Notes: generated by a model not told the origin, from the sequence alone. A stretch of 49,494 bases of DNA from Verrucomicrobiota bacterium (GCA_016871715.1 VHCO01000028.1:1-49494), one strand, 5' to 3'. Positions 27,093 through 36,308 are shown, counted from the stretch's first letter. A program made the numbers and translations.

Positions 27093-27185
27093 AAACCGGT
27101 GGCGGTCGAAGTCGCAACGGTCAGACAGAGTGCCGGCGACCGAACGCCGGTGCGCACACGCGAACCACGAACAAAGGAACCAGAT

Positions 27186-27650
27186 ATGAAGCTAGCAACG
27201 ATCGGCGCCATCGGACCGGAGATCTTGGGGACCATGATCCCGATTGTGGCGATTGTGATGGGGTTCGGCTTTGGCATGCTGGGAGTGTACCTGAACTATC
27301 GCAAACAGAAAGGCATCTATGCCCTCTACCACCAGGAACGCCTGGCCGCCATCGAGAAGGGGGTCGAGTTGCCTCCGCTGCCGGAGCACCTGTTCTCCGA
27401 AGGCGATAAGACGGCGTCACCGCGGCGGTTGTTGCTCAAGGGGTTGGTGTGGTTGTTCATCGGCTTGGGCCTGCTGGCCGCACTGTACGCGATCGAGGGG
27501 CACGTCGCGCTCTTCGCCCTGATCCCCACCGGGATCGGCCTCGCGTACCTGATCTACTACCGGGTCGCCGGCCAGCAAGAAGCGGAGTTGTTCGAGGCGG
27601 CGCAAAAGGCCAAACTGGCTGAAACCGGCCGCTCGGGCTCGGTGTTGTGA
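27186..27650 (+). CDS. DUF6249-like membrane protein
   Basis: 154 residues. AAAGGA lies just before ATG 27186. The first helix (ILGTMIPIVAIVMGFGFGML) is followed by the soluble LNYRKQKGIYALYHQERLAAI and KGVELPPLPEHLF, then two helices (LVWLFIGLGLLAALYAI; ALFALIPTGIGLAYLIYY). This layout matches DUF6249 proteins, which often occur beside ECF sigma/anti-sigma pairs, as here. Function unknown; probably part of the envelope response controlled by the divergent sigma factor. Confidence 0.75.
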   Translation: MKLATIGAIGPEILGTMIPIVAIVMGFGFGMLGVYLNYRKQKGIYALYHQERLAAIEKGVELPPLPEHLFSEGDKTASPRRLLLKGLVWLFIGLGLLAALYAIEGHVALFALIPTGIGLAYLIYYRVAGQQEAELFEAAQKAKLAETGRSGSVL

Positions 27651-27746
27651 CGGATAACGATCATGGGCGTCGCACCCGGGCGGACCGGGAGCGCTGTAGC
27701 GGCGCCTGGAACCATGATAGCAGACACACGTTAATCCCTGATCCTT

Positions 27747-28742
27747 ATGAATCGTAAGCACCCATGCGCCTGTTGTTGGGCGGGCCTGGCGGTGTTGAGC
27801 GCCGCCCTGAGCGCGCACGCCGACCTCGAGAGCAATCTTCAGAAGAGTTTTACCTGCGGGCCAGGAGGACGACTCACCGTCGAGGCCGACCGTGGCAGCA
27901 TCGAGTTGACCACGCACGCCGCCGACCGGGTGGACGTGCAAGTCCTCCGCAAGGTCACGCGAGCAACCGAGAAACAAGCCCGTGACATCCTCGAAAACCA
28001 TGAGGTGACGTTCGCGCAGGAAGGCAGTGAAGTCGCCGTTCGAGCTCGCCTCACACGGGAATGGAGCACCCGCTGGTGGCGCACGCCCCGGCTCGAGGTC
28101 CGCTACCGGATCGCCGTGCCTCGACGGTTCAACCTGGCACTCAAGACCGCGGGTGGCGCGGTGTCCGTGCCCGATCTCGAGGGCGACGTGAAGGCGCAAA
28201 CGGCCGGGGGGAGCATCAAGACCGGCCAGATCACGGGGCCGGTGTGGTGTCGGACTGCGGGCGGAGGCATTACGATCGATGGCGCCAGCGGCGTCATCGA
28301 CGCCCACACGGCGGGGGGCAGCATCCGCGTGGGTGAAGCGGCCACGGCGGTGCAGGTCGGCACCTCGGGCGGCTCGATCCACATCCAGAAGGCGCAAGGC
28401 AGAGTTCAAGCGGACACATCGGGTGGCAGCATTACCGTGGAGGAAGTGCACGGGCCGATCGCGGCTCAGACCTCTGGGGGATCCATCCGGGTGGGTTTTG
28501 CCGGGTCGCTCGAGGAAGACTGCCGGCTCGAGACCTCCGGCGGCAGCGTGCGCGCCCTGCTGCCCGAGTCGGTCTCGCTGAACGTGGATGCCCGCACCAG
28601 CGGCGGCACGGTCCACGCCGACCTGCCGGTCACCGTCCAGGGCGAGCAGAAGCGCAGTGCGTTGGTGGGGAGGATCGGCGCCGGCGGCAAGTCGCTCCGG
28701 TTGCGAACCAGCGGCGGGAGCATTTACCTTCAGAAACGGTGA
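27747..28742 (+). CDS. secreted DUF4097-like beta-repeat protein
   Basis: 331 residues with a Sec signal (CCWAGLAVLSAALSAHA, cut before DLESN). The body is a right-handed beta-repeat: the phrase T(A/S)GGSI recurs about every 20 residues (KTAGGAVSV, QTAGGSIKT, HTAGGSIRV, GTSGGSIHI, DTSGGSITV, QTSGGSIRV). DUF4097 proteins are putative adhesins or envelope scaffolds commonly linked to ECF systems. Four Cys near the N-terminus belong to the signal region. It is downstream of the DUF6249-like gene on the same strand (about 96 bp gap). Confidence 0.85.
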   Translation: MNRKHPCACCWAGLAVLSAALSAHADLESNLQKSFTCGPGGRLTVEADRGSIELTTHAADRVDVQVLRKVTRATEKQARDILENHEVTFAQEGSEVAVRARLTREWSTRWWRTPRLEVRYRIAVPRRFNLALKTAGGAVSVPDLEGDVKAQTAGGSIKTGQITGPVWCRTAGGGITIDGASGVIDAHTAGGSIRVGEAATAVQVGTSGGSIHIQKAQGRVQADTSGGSITVEEVHGPIAAQTSGGSIRVGFAGSLEEDCRLETSGGSVRALLPESVSLNVDARTSGGTVHADLPVTVQGEQKRSALVGRIGAGGKSLRLRTSGGSIYLQKR

Positions 28743-28808
28743 CGCCAACGATGCGTGCCCGAGGGCGCGTCACCCGAAGGGTTGGCTTGGGATAGACGAG
28801 CGTTTGAT

Positions 28809-28890
28809 GGTAGGGCGCGCAGTCCGCTGCGCGCCGTCAACCACGGTGGGCTTACGAGGCCGCGGCGCGCAGAGGACTGCGCGCCCTACC
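28809..28890. mobile_element. nested palindromic element, second copy
   Basis: 28-bp arms GGTAGGGCGCGCAG... (28809-28836) and the inverted copy (28863-28890) with one mismatch. The arm sequence matches the element at 12861 almost exactly, and the upstream flank GGGATAGACGA resembles GGGATCGACGA beside that copy. Outer repeats are not clear here. Confidence 0.8.
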
Positions 28891-28983
28891 TTCCCGCGAT
28901 TGCCAGTCCATTACGGTTAACGATTTGCGACACGGAAGTTTTCGCGCGCTCGCACCACGGTGGAACTGTTTTGAACACGTAAG

Positions 28984-29024
28984 TTGACATGACCTTACAA
29001 GGACAGTATAAAGTGACTAAAATG
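28984..29024 (+). promoter_or_regulatory. strong promoter giving a probably leaderless antitoxin mRNA
   Basis: TTGACA (28984-28989), a 17-bp spacer, TATAAA (29007-29012). The antitoxin ATG is at 29022, nine bases after the -10 box, so transcription should start within about 3 nt of the ATG. No Shine-Dalgarno sequence is possible in such a short leader. Confidence 0.75.
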
Positions 29025-29318
29025 AAATTGATAGCAATCCAAGATTTGAAACAGCCGCGCCGGTTGAAAGAGCGTTTGCAGTCCGAGAAGGAGCTACTGC
29101 TTACCAGCGATGGACGGCCTGTGGCCGTGTTGGTGCACGTGGACGCTTCGGAAGATCCGGAAACGGTGATTCAGTCCATCCGCGATTCTCGCACCCGACT
29201 TGCGTTGAGTCGCATTCGCCAAGCCGCAGCTTCCAGTAATGCCGCTCGGCTGTCGCTGGCTGAAATCAACCGCGAGATTGCCGCCACCCGCAAGCCCCGC
29301 CGCTCTTTACGGCGATGA
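29022..29318 (+). CDS. Phd-like antitoxin
   Basis: 98 residues (MKLIAIQDLKQPRRL). The N-terminal LKERLQSEKELLLTSDGRPV then AVLVHVD matches the Phd/YefM-type DNA-binding fold, and the C-terminal helical tail (LSLAEINREIAATRKPRR) is the usual toxin-binding part. An upstream in-frame ATG at 28989 is excluded because the promoter lies over it. Its stop overlaps the toxin start (ATGA at 29315), typical of such pairs. Likely represses its own promoter. Confidence 0.75.
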   Translation: MKLIAIQDLKQPRRLKERLQSEKELLLTSDGRPVAVLVHVDASEDPETVIQSIRDSRTRLALSRIRQAAASSNAARLSLAEINREIAATRKPRRSLRR

Positions 29319-29734
29319 ATCGCGCGGTGTTCGATACGAACGTGGTGGTTTCCGGTTTCCTGTCGCCACTCGGGCCGCCCGGTCGCATCGTGGAATGGTT
29401 GCGGGCTGGAAGCGTCCAAGCGGTGCTGGATGACCGGATTGCCGCCGAGTACGCTGAACTGCTAGTGCGTCCCGTGTTCCAGTTACCTGCTGTCGAGGTG
29501 AACCTTGTGCTCGCTGCCATTCGTGCCCGTGCCTTTTGGATCGAGATTGCACCTCGCCACACGGCGCATGATCTGCCGGACCCGAACGACGCGCCCTCTC
29601 TGGAATGTGCGGGGACGGCAGGCGTGCCATTGGTCACCGGCAACGCCCGCCATTTTCCGAAGTCAATTGCCAGAGATGTGACTGTTCTCACACCCGCACA
29701 ATTCATCGCAATTTGGGAAGGCAAGGCGTCCTAA
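29315..29734 (+). CDS. PIN-domain toxin
   Basis: 139 residues. PIN ribonuclease motifs: VFDTNVVVSGFLSP at the start (first Asp), LDDRIAAEYAELLVRPVF, the acidic DLPDPNDAPSLEC, and LVTGNARHFPK. This is the PIN_3 subtype (COG1569), which usually reads DPDDxxFLE and TGN..HF. Expected to cut RNA when free of the antitoxin encoded just upstream with a four-base overlap. Key acidic residues look intact. Confidence 0.85.
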   Translation: MNRAVFDTNVVVSGFLSPLGPPGRIVEWLRAGSVQAVLDDRIAAEYAELLVRPVFQLPAVEVNLVLAAIRARAFWIEIAPRHTAHDLPDPNDAPSLECAGTAGVPLVTGNARHFPKSIARDVTVLTPAQFIAIWEGKAS

Positions 29735-29851
29735 GATCGCTTTTCGTGCTGCTATTCACCCATCAGACTCTCGGCAGCGCGACCCATGGCTCTCGCGCCA
29801 ACCCGCCCGAGCGTCAAGGGGCAGGGTCCACGCCTTCCCAGTGCATCGAGG

Positions 29852-30538
29852 CTACTTGGCGCGCAACCGGAAGAACTGCCGTTCGCCCGCGACGGGTAAT
29901 GCTACCAGGAACTCCTGCCCCAGGATGACCGGCGTGGTTGTCACGTCCGACCACGCCGGCGCTTGGCCCAGACTAGCGGCGGACTGGAGCCAGAATTCCG
30001 TCGCCCACGCCGGCCACGAAGCCAAAACCGAGCCTCCCAACTGCAACATGACCAAAGAGGGCAAGTTCGCGACTGTGAATCGCCAGGGAAAACCGCGCGT
30101 GGCGAACTGGGCCAAGTCCGAGAAGGAAGGGTTGCCCAGCGCATCGTGGAGCTCAACCCCGGCGATGGTCCAGACTCCCGGCTCACTGAGCCGAGGCAGC
30201 GGGATCGCACGGACGTAAACCCCATCCAATTCGTCGCCGGAAACCCGGTGGCGCCAGTCAAACCAGACCCCAACAGACTGGTTCCTGGAGGAACTTTGAA
30301 ACTGCACTGAAATCCTCCCCCCGGCCGAACCTTCTGCCGTGGGTTGGGCGATCCCGTTCAGATCATCAACCGCCCGCAGCGTGACCGCGATCGCCTGACT
30401 CGAGGTGGACGTGCCGATGACAGTCGGGAATAAGGCGAATTCCCGCAACTCCGGTGGGCTTCGGTCGGTCGCAGCCAGCAGGGTCTCGGTCGCCAGACCT
30501 AGTAGGGCCACTCCAAGCGGCGCGAGAGGCGAGAGCAT
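29852..30538 (-). CDS. secreted protein of unknown function
   Basis: 228 residues with a signal peptide (PLAPLGVALLGLATETLLAA). It begins with PPELREFALFPTVIGTSTSS, then QAIAVTLRAVDDLNGI, reading like an Ig/Big-type beta sandwich (later SEPGVWTIAGVELHDALGN). It ends RQFFRLRAK, resembling C-termini of other secreted proteins here. No enzyme motif. It is convergent with the PIN toxin. Confidence 0.6.
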   Translation of the reverse strand: MLSPLAPLGVALLGLATETLLAATDRSPPELREFALFPTVIGTSTSSQAIAVTLRAVDDLNGIAQPTAEGSAGGRISVQFQSSSRNQSVGVWFDWRHRVSGDELDGVYVRAIPLPRLSEPGVWTIAGVELHDALGNPSFSDLAQFATRGFPWRFTVANLPSLVMLQLGGSVLASWPAWATEFWLQSAASLGQAPAWSDVTTTPVILGQEFLVALPVAGERQFFRLRAK

Positions 30539-30609
30539 AAGTGCGGAGGATTCAAGGTGAGCTTGTGCTGTGAGTCAATTCAGATTATGGGCCAGCACCC
30601 ACGATGTGC

Positions 30610-30637
30610 GCCCCTTGGGTCTTGCCCCTTGGGTCTT
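30610..30637. repeat. short perfect tandem repeat
   Basis: GCCCCTTGGGTCTT occurs twice in a row (30610-30623, 30624-30637). A further small inverted repeat, GCGGAC-ATTCTC-GTCCGC, lies at 30668-30685. No gene is seen in 30539-30795. Confidence 0.75.
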
Positions 30638-30795
30638 TCCGCCGGCGTTTCGCTCGGGGAGAGGAGCGCGGACATTCTCGTCCGCCGCAAAACCGACCAC
30701 AACCCCGAAGCGGGGCGGATGCCCGCGATCCGAAAGACCTGAGACACGCACACCAACGACCGAACCATGCGCTGCGGCTTGCGGTCGCCACTAGG

Positions 30796-31034
30796 TCACT
30801 CGGAACTCGGAGGCGCGAACAACTGCGCGATCGTGGTCTGGAAGCCGGGCAGATCCCCGTCCGTCAGGAGATCGTGGCCGGCGAGCATCTGTTTCAGGAC
30901 CCGGCCGAACTCACCGCTGTGGTACACCTCGATATTGTCGTAGCGGGGATCGAGGATCCAGAGGCGGGGCAGACGGACCTCCTCGTAGACGGTCTTCTTG
31001 TCGACGGCCGGCTCGCCTGGCGCAAGTTCTGGTC
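30796..31034 (-). pseudogene. Uma2-family endonuclease, C-terminal remnant
   Basis: Reading back from TGA at 30796 gives VDKKTVYEEVRLPRLWILDP, then RYDNIEVYH and LPGFQTTIAQLF, the end of a Uma2 protein (about 75 residues). The catalytic N-terminal part is absent: at about 31034 the similarity stops, near an IS91-like transposase fragment on the other strand. It is therefore a 5'-truncated relic and not a copy of the gene at 2053. Confidence 0.75.
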
Positions 31035-31097
31035 GAACCCGACCACAAGCCAGCAGACCCTCTACAGCTACGACGACGCCGGGAGACTTCTACCGTG

Positions 31098-31451
31098 GGG
31101 CCTGCACGGGCGCAGTTCGTATTCACGATTCCCAAGGGGCTCCGGATCTACTTCCGTTTCGAGCGCCGGCTGCTGGGCGAGCTGTGCCGAGCGGCCGCCC
31201 GCACGGTGATCACCGTTTACCGGGCGGCCAGCGGCCGTCCCGACGCGGTGCCCGGCATGGTCGGTGCCATCCAGACCTTCGGGCAGTTAATCCACTTTCA
31301 CCCGCACATTCACGCTCTGGTGAGCGAAGGGGTGTTCTTGCCCGACGGCACATGTCTGCCGTTGCCAAAGTTGGCGACCGAGCCCTTCCTCAAGCTCTGG
31401 GAACAGGAGGTCTTCGCGCTCCTCCTGGCGGAGGTCACGCTCACTGCCTGA
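31098..31451 (+). pseudogene. IS91-family transposase fragment
   Basis: About 115 residues matching the centre of an IS91/Y2 transposase: QFVFTIPKGLRIYFRFERRL, GAIQTFGQLIHFHPHIHALV and SEGVFLPDG. The N-terminal zinc-binding part and the catalytic Tyr region are missing, so it is inactive. The frame just upstream carries LYSYDDAGRLL, which looks like an RHS/YD-repeat scrap. Confidence 0.75.
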
Positions 31452-31519
31452 GGCTCAAGGCAAAGAGAATCCGTGGAGCGTTGGCGCCGCGCGTGAGCCG
31501 GGAATCCGCCAGTCCGGTT

Positions 31520-31565
31520 CGGAGGGAGGGGTGGCGCACTGCGCCATCCCTACCCCGATCCTCCG
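31520..31565. repeat. intergenic hairpin repeat
   Basis: CGGAGG (31520) and CCTCCG (31560-31565) flank a stem GGGTGGCGCA-C-TGCGCCATCCC. The form is that of a single-hairpin REP sequence. The rest of 31452-31774 shows no gene. Confidence 0.55.
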
Positions 31566-31774
31566 TCTTGCACTCCATCTCGGTGACGCATGAGTCAGGG
31601 GGCGCGGGTGCAGGGCTTTCCCATTATCGGGATGTGCCCGTCCCGCGGGCGGACGGGTGCGGCGTGTCGGGCACTTCGGGACGTCCGTAGAATTCGTTGC
31701 TGGCCAGTTAGATGCGTACTTGGAACACTCTGGCATGAGGCCTGCATCCAAGGCCCTTGCCGTTGTGGCGCGCT

Positions 31775-34210
31775 ATGCTGAACGAAATCCGTTTCGCCTT
31801 CCGTCTCTTGCTGAAGTCACCCGGGTTCACCGCGGTGGCGGTGCTGTCCTTAGGATTAGGGATCGGGGCGACCACGACGGTGTTTGCCTGGATCCAGTCG
31901 GTGTTGCTGCGGCCGATTCCGGGGGTGGGGCGGCCGGAGCAGTTGGTGGTGTTGACCACGACTTTTGGCAAGACCCAGTGGGACACCTTGTCGTTGCCCG
32001 ACCTGCGCGACTATGCCGGGCTGACCAACACCTTCGCGGGCATCGTCGGCTCCCAAATCACGCCCGCTTGCCTCAGTGTGGGCGGTCAGCCCCAGTGGGT
32101 TTACGGCCAAATCGCCACGGCGAACTTCTTCGACGCGCTCGGCGTCAAGCCGATCCTGGGCCGGACCTTCGTTGCCGAGGAAGATCTGCGCCCCGGCGGG
32201 GCGCCGGTCTTGGTGTTGAGCGAGGGATTTTGGCGCCGCCGGTTCGGGGGCGATCCGGCCATCGTGGGCCGCGCGGTCGAGTTGAATCGGCACAGCTTCA
32301 CGATCGTGGGGGTGGTGCCGAGTGCCTTTCGCGGCACCATGAGCGGGTTGATGTGCGACTTCTGGGCGCCGCTGGTCATGCACGAGCAGGTCGCCAACTT
32401 CGGTTCGCTGGAAAACCGAGGCGATCATTGGCTTCATACCCAGGCGCGGCTCCAACCCGGCGTCAGCCGTGCCACCGCCCAGACAGCGGTCGACACCCTC
32501 GCCCGGCAGCTCGAGCAGGCCTACCCAGCCAGCAACCGGGAGATCGGAGTGCGGGTGTTGCCGGTCTGGAAGGCGCCGTACGGCGGCCAAGCGATGTTGC
32601 TGCCGGTGCTGAGCCTATTGTTGGCGGTCAGTTTCGGGGTGCTGCTGATCGTCGCCGCGAACGTGGCGAACCTGCTGCTCGCCCGCGCGACCGGCCGGCA
32701 GAAGGAGGTTGCCATTCGCCTCGCCTTGGGCGCGGGTCGGGCGCGGTTGGTCCGGCAGTTGCTGCTCGAGAGTCTGCTGTTGGCGCTGCTCGGCGGCCTG
32801 GTGGGGATCTTGGGGGCGAGCTGGGGGACGCAGCTTTTCGAGTCCTTCTTGCCGACGACCTACCTGCCGATCGGGTACAGCTTCAGTTTAGACCTGCAGA
32901 CGCTGAGCTTCACGCTGGCACTGACCCTGGCGACGGGTCTTGTCTTTGGGCTCGCCCCGGCCTGGCGGGCATCCGCGGTGGACCTCCACAGCACGCTCAA
33001 GGAGGGCGGACGGACCTCGGGCGGGGCGGTGCCGCACCACCGGTTGCGCAGCGTGTTGGTGGCTGGGGAGGTGGCTTTGGCCTTGATGTTGTTGCTGGGG
33101 GCCGGTCTCTGCATCAAGGGCTTCGATCGGGCTCGCCAAATCGATCTGGGTTTCGACCCGAGTCAGGTCTTGGTGGGGGGATTGCGGATCGGCATGAACG
33201 GCTACGACGAAGCGCGCGGCCTGGTGTTCTATCGGAATCTGCGGGAGCGCTTGGCGGCCGTCCCGGGCGTCGAGGTGGCCGCGCTATCGGGTTGGCTGCC
33301 GTTGGGATTCGAGGGCGGTTCGAGCATGGGCGTGCAGGTCGAGGGTTACGACCGCAAACCCAATGAAGACACGAGCATACCCTATAGCATCGTGTCACCC
33401 GGCTATTTCGACCTGCTCCGCATCCCGCTGCTTGCTGGGCGGGACTTCACCGAGCGTGACGACACGAACACGGCGCGGGTCGTGATCGTGAACGAGACGA
33501 TGGCGAAGCGGTTCTGGCCGGGCCAAAGCCCACTGGGGCGCAAGCTGCGATACTGGGGGGACCAGCGCGAGGCCACGGTGGTCGGGGTGGTGAAGGCGGG
33601 CAAGTACCGGACGTTGAACGAGCCGCCGCGGGACTTCATGTACTTGGCGTACCAACAGGGGGTGTGGGATCTGAACCTGGGGGTCGGGTTGCGGGTGGCG
33701 GGGAACCCCCTGGCGTTCGCCTCTTCGTTGCGCCAGGCGATCCGCTCACTGGACCCGGGCGTCGAGGTGTGGGCGCTGCTGGCCATGCAGGATTACATCC
33801 AGGCCGCGTTTCTGGCCCAGCGCATCACCGCCACGCTGTTGATGGCGCTAGGGGGCGTGGCGTTGGTGTTGGCGGCCATGGGGATCTACGGCGTCATGGC
33901 CTACATCGTGAGCCAGCGTACCCACGAACTGGGAATCCGCGTCGCCCTCGGCGCGCGCAGCCCGGACCTGCTCCGGTTGGTGGTGGGCGAGGGGATGCGG
34001 TTGGCGGCTTGGGGCATGGTGGTGGGGTTGGCCGGTGCCGTCGGATTGACGCGGCTGCTAGCCAACTTCCTCTATGGCGTGAGTCCGTTCGACCCCGCGG
34101 CGTACCTCGCGGTCGCCGCCACTCTGGCCGGGGTGGCTTTGGTGGCCTGTTACCTGCCGGCGCGCCGCGCCACGCGCGTGGACCCGATGGTCGCGCTGCG
34201 TTGCGAATAG
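31775..34210 (+). CDS. MacB/FtsX-like ABC transporter permease (duplicated orphan type)
   Basis: 811 residues from ATG 31775 (MLNEIRFAFRLLLKSPGFTA), the standard opening of the acidobacterial-type duplicated orphan permease group. Two copies of MacB_PCD periplasmic domain plus FtsX core: FWRRRFGGDPAIVGRAVELN in the first and FWPGQSPLGRKLRYWG in the second; cores at ANVANLLLARATGRQKEVAI and YIVSQRTHELGIRVALGA. The ATPase partner is not nearby. Likely role is efflux or lipoprotein-like transport across the envelope, substrate unknown. No clear ribosome site; an in-frame TTG at 31757 would add six residues. Confidence 0.92.
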   Translation: MLNEIRFAFRLLLKSPGFTAVAVLSLGLGIGATTTVFAWIQSVLLRPIPGVGRPEQLVVLTTTFGKTQWDTLSLPDLRDYAGLTNTFAGIVGSQITPACLSVGGQPQWVYGQIATANFFDALGVKPILGRTFVAEEDLRPGGAPVLVLSEGFWRRRFGGDPAIVGRAVELNRHSFTIVGVVPSAFRGTMSGLMCDFWAPLVMHEQVANFGSLENRGDHWLHTQARLQPGVSRATAQTAVDTLARQLEQAYPASNREIGVRVLPVWKAPYGGQAMLLPVLSLLLAVSFGVLLIVAANVANLLLARATGRQKEVAIRLALGAGRARLVRQLLLESLLLALLGGLVGILGASWGTQLFESFLPTTYLPIGYSFSLDLQTLSFTLALTLATGLVFGLAPAWRASAVDLHSTLKEGGRTSGGAVPHHRLRSVLVAGEVALALMLLLGAGLCIKGFDRARQIDLGFDPSQVLVGGLRIGMNGYDEARGLVFYRNLRERLAAVPGVEVAALSGWLPLGFEGGSSMGVQVEGYDRKPNEDTSIPYSIVSPGYFDLLRIPLLAGRDFTERDDTNTARVVIVNETMAKRFWPGQSPLGRKLRYWGDQREATVVGVVKAGKYRTLNEPPRDFMYLAYQQGVWDLNLGVGLRVAGNPLAFASSLRQAIRSLDPGVEVWALLAMQDYIQAAFLAQRITATLLMALGGVALVLAAMGIYGVMAYIVSQRTHELGIRVALGARSPDLLRLVVGEGMRLAAWGMVVGLAGAVGLTRLLANFLYGVSPFDPAAYLAVAATLAGVALVACYLPARRATRVDPMVALRCE

Positions 34211-34310
34211 CGACGGGACCGGGCCGAGGGGACGGTTCCTCAGGATCTTCGGGGTACCGATTGAATGTGCTTGCCGTGAAGCCCGTCTGTGTAGACTTTT
34301 TGAACCGTAA

Positions 34311-34730
34311 ATGATGAACATGAATCCTGTGACGCAAACCGTACTGGCGAGCTTGGTTGCCGCTGGACTGTCGAGTGGCCTGGCTGCCGATGCCAAGAAG
34401 ATCGACGTGAGCAAACTGCCCCCGCCCGCCACCGAGAAGGGCCTCACCTACGCCAAGCACGTCAAGCCGCTCTTCGAGCCCGCCTGTTTCAGTTGTCATG
34501 GGCCGGAAAAACAGAAGGGGAAGCTGCGCTTGGACAGCCTCGCCGCAGTCCTGAAAGGCAGCGATTACGGCAAAGTCGTCGAGCCGGGCAAGAGCGAGAA
34601 GAGCACGCTCGTTCATGCCCTGGCCCGTTTGGACCCCGATCTGGCCATGCCGCCGGAAGGCAAAGCCGACCCGTTCACCAAAGAGCAGATCGGCCTCATC
34701 CGCGCTTGGATCGATCAGGGCGCTAAGTAG
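34311..34730 (+). CDS. exported cytochrome c with Planctomycete-type C domain
   Basis: 139 residues. Signal peptide (TVLASLVAAGLSSGLAADA); then YAKHVKPLFEPACFSCHGPE with one CxxCH haem site, and GKLRLDSLAAVLKGSDYGKV, DLAMPPEGKADPFTKEQIGL, IRAWIDQGAK. This is the PSC1 (PF07635) pattern, in which a Met (here AMPP) is probably the second haem ligand. A TAGACT box lies 15 nt before the ATG, with no Shine-Dalgarno. Ends 3 bp before the next gene. Confidence 0.9.
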   Translation: MMNMNPVTQTVLASLVAAGLSSGLAADAKKIDVSKLPPPATEKGLTYAKHVKPLFEPACFSCHGPEKQKGKLRLDSLAAVLKGSDYGKVVEPGKSEKSTLVHALARLDPDLAMPPEGKADPFTKEQIGLIRAWIDQGAK

Positions 34731-34733
34731 CGG

Positions 34734-36308
34734 GTGAACGCGCCTCCCACCGCCCAACCAGCCCGGGGCAAGAACTTGCGGCCTTGCCCCGCCGTCAACG
34801 GCTTCATCAGCCCGGCCGATTGTGGCGCTCAGCGCGGCAGTCGCTTGGCCTGTCCGGCCGATTGCGTATTTTTCCCCTTCGGCCACGCGGCGCCGGCCGC
34901 CTGGGCGAACGTCGAGGGTAGCTGGACCAAGAAGGCCGTCGAGTACGCTATCGCCCAGCGCGGCCAGGTCGCCTTTGCGCACCTGATGAAGCGCATGACG
35001 CTGCGGATGGAAGATCCCACCCGGGCCGAACACACCGCCTTGCTGCTGGCGTTGCACTACAGCCTCTTCGAGGAACGAGACGCCGACCGGCGCACGCTGG
35101 CCGAGCGCTGGGAAGCGGAGCAATGGCGCGGGCTGAACAATGACGAGCGCCTGATGATGCGGTGCCGGTGGGACGCCCTCCCCACGGTCATCGAAGTGCT
35201 CCGCCAGGTCGACAACCGCCAGGTGCGCTGCACCGACCTCTACGAACCGGGTCGAGGCGAGTTCACCGTTCACGACCGCAACGTGGCGGCGGTCGTGCCG
35301 CGGTTCGGTCGCATCTTCACGTGGGTGGTGCATTACCCCCACGTCAGCCGCGTGGGGCCGGCCGCTCGCGAGATCCCCCATGAAATCTGGCCGGAGTGGC
35401 AGGCGGAAGTGCAGCGGCGCTTCCATGAGGCCGCCTCGAGCGAACCGGGCCTCACGCTCAAGCGTTACCTCGCCCGCGAGCAGCTTCCGTTGACCGATTT
35501 GTTGGGCCAGTTGGCACGGCAGTATCGAGATCGCGCCTTTCAGAGCTTGGATTTCCACCGCTGCACCACGCGCTATGCGTTGGTGGCATCGGCCGAGGCG
35601 GTCGAGGCGGCCCTCCGCGCCCGGCCGGATTTCCAGGCCAACGAGGCCCCTGCGCATTCGGCGTTCGAGAAACCGACCCTTTACTTTGACTGGTTGCGTT
35701 TGGGCGAATCGGCCGCCCTCGAGTCCGAACTCGAGGGGGCCTTGTTGGTCGATGGGACCGTAAACGGAGTGGGCACCGTGGGCGGGGTTTGGCTCTATCC
35801 GGACCGTTTGATGGTCGAGGTGCTCTCGAAGAAGAAACATGAGTTCGCCCGGCGCATGCTCGAACGGCACCTGGGCGAGTTGGTCAAGTTCGACCACGAA
35901 GACATCGTGGATCTGGCCCAAGTGCTCGAGCACGGGAGCCAGCGCGATGCCATCTTTGCCCAGGCGGAGGCCGGCTTGTATGGCGGGGCGCAGGCCGCCG
36001 AGGCTCAGCCGGCTGAGCCCCAGCCCGCCCCGCTCATCGATCCGCCCAACCCAACGCTGCAACCCGAGGAACTTGCGGCCGCCGAGGCAGCCCACCGGAC
36101 GCGGTTCACCCGGTTGCTCGACCTGGGCACGGGGACTTTGGGGGGGCAAAGTCCGCGAGCGGCGGCGCAAGACGCGGCGTTGCGGCCGCAACTGGTCGAG
36201 TGGACGAAGACGCAGATCAACCTTCTCGAACGTGAGAATCGCCAGCGGGGCACCCGTCTCAATCTCGACTGGGCCCTCGATGAGCTCGGTTTGGCTGAGC
36301 TGAAATAA
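34734..36308 (+). CDS. conserved protein of unknown function with N-terminal Cys cluster
   Basis: 524 residues from GTG 34734, 3 bp after the cytochrome gene. The N-terminus has a Cys-rich motif (RPCPAVNGFISPADCG, then ACPADCVFFPF) that could bind zinc or a cluster. The body is soluble and mostly helical, including MKRMTLRMEDPTRAEHTALL and RCRWDALPTVIEVLRQVDNR; the C-terminus is acidic/Pro-rich then helical. I do not recognise a family. Good codon-like composition through its length supports it being real. Confidence 0.75.
   Translation: MNAPPTAQPARGKNLRPCPAVNGFISPADCGAQRGSRLACPADCVFFPFGHAAPAAWANVEGSWTKKAVEYAIAQRGQVAFAHLMKRMTLRMEDPTRAEHTALLLALHYSLFEERDADRRTLAERWEAEQWRGLNNDERLMMRCRWDALPTVIEVLRQVDNRQVRCTDLYEPGRGEFTVHDRNVAAVVPRFGRIFTWVVHYPHVSRVGPAAREIPHEIWPEWQAEVQRRFHEAASSEPGLTLKRYLAREQLPLTDLLGQLARQYRDRAFQSLDFHRCTTRYALVASAEAVEAALRARPDFQANEAPAHSAFEKPTLYFDWLRLGESAALESELEGALLVDGTVNGVGTVGGVWLYPDRLMVEVLSKKKHEFARRMLERHLGELVKFDHEDIVDLAQVLEHGSQRDAIFAQAEAGLYGGAQAAEAQPAEPQPAPLIDPPNPTLQPEELAAAEAAHRTRFTRLLDLGTGTLGGQSPRAAAQDAALRPQLVEWTKTQINLLERENRQRGTRLNLDWALDELGLAELK

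Noticed and set aside
31037..31097. RHS/YD-repeat gene
   Set aside because: Only about 12 residues (LYSYDDAGRLL) match; too short to call a feature, so mentioned only with the transposase fragment.
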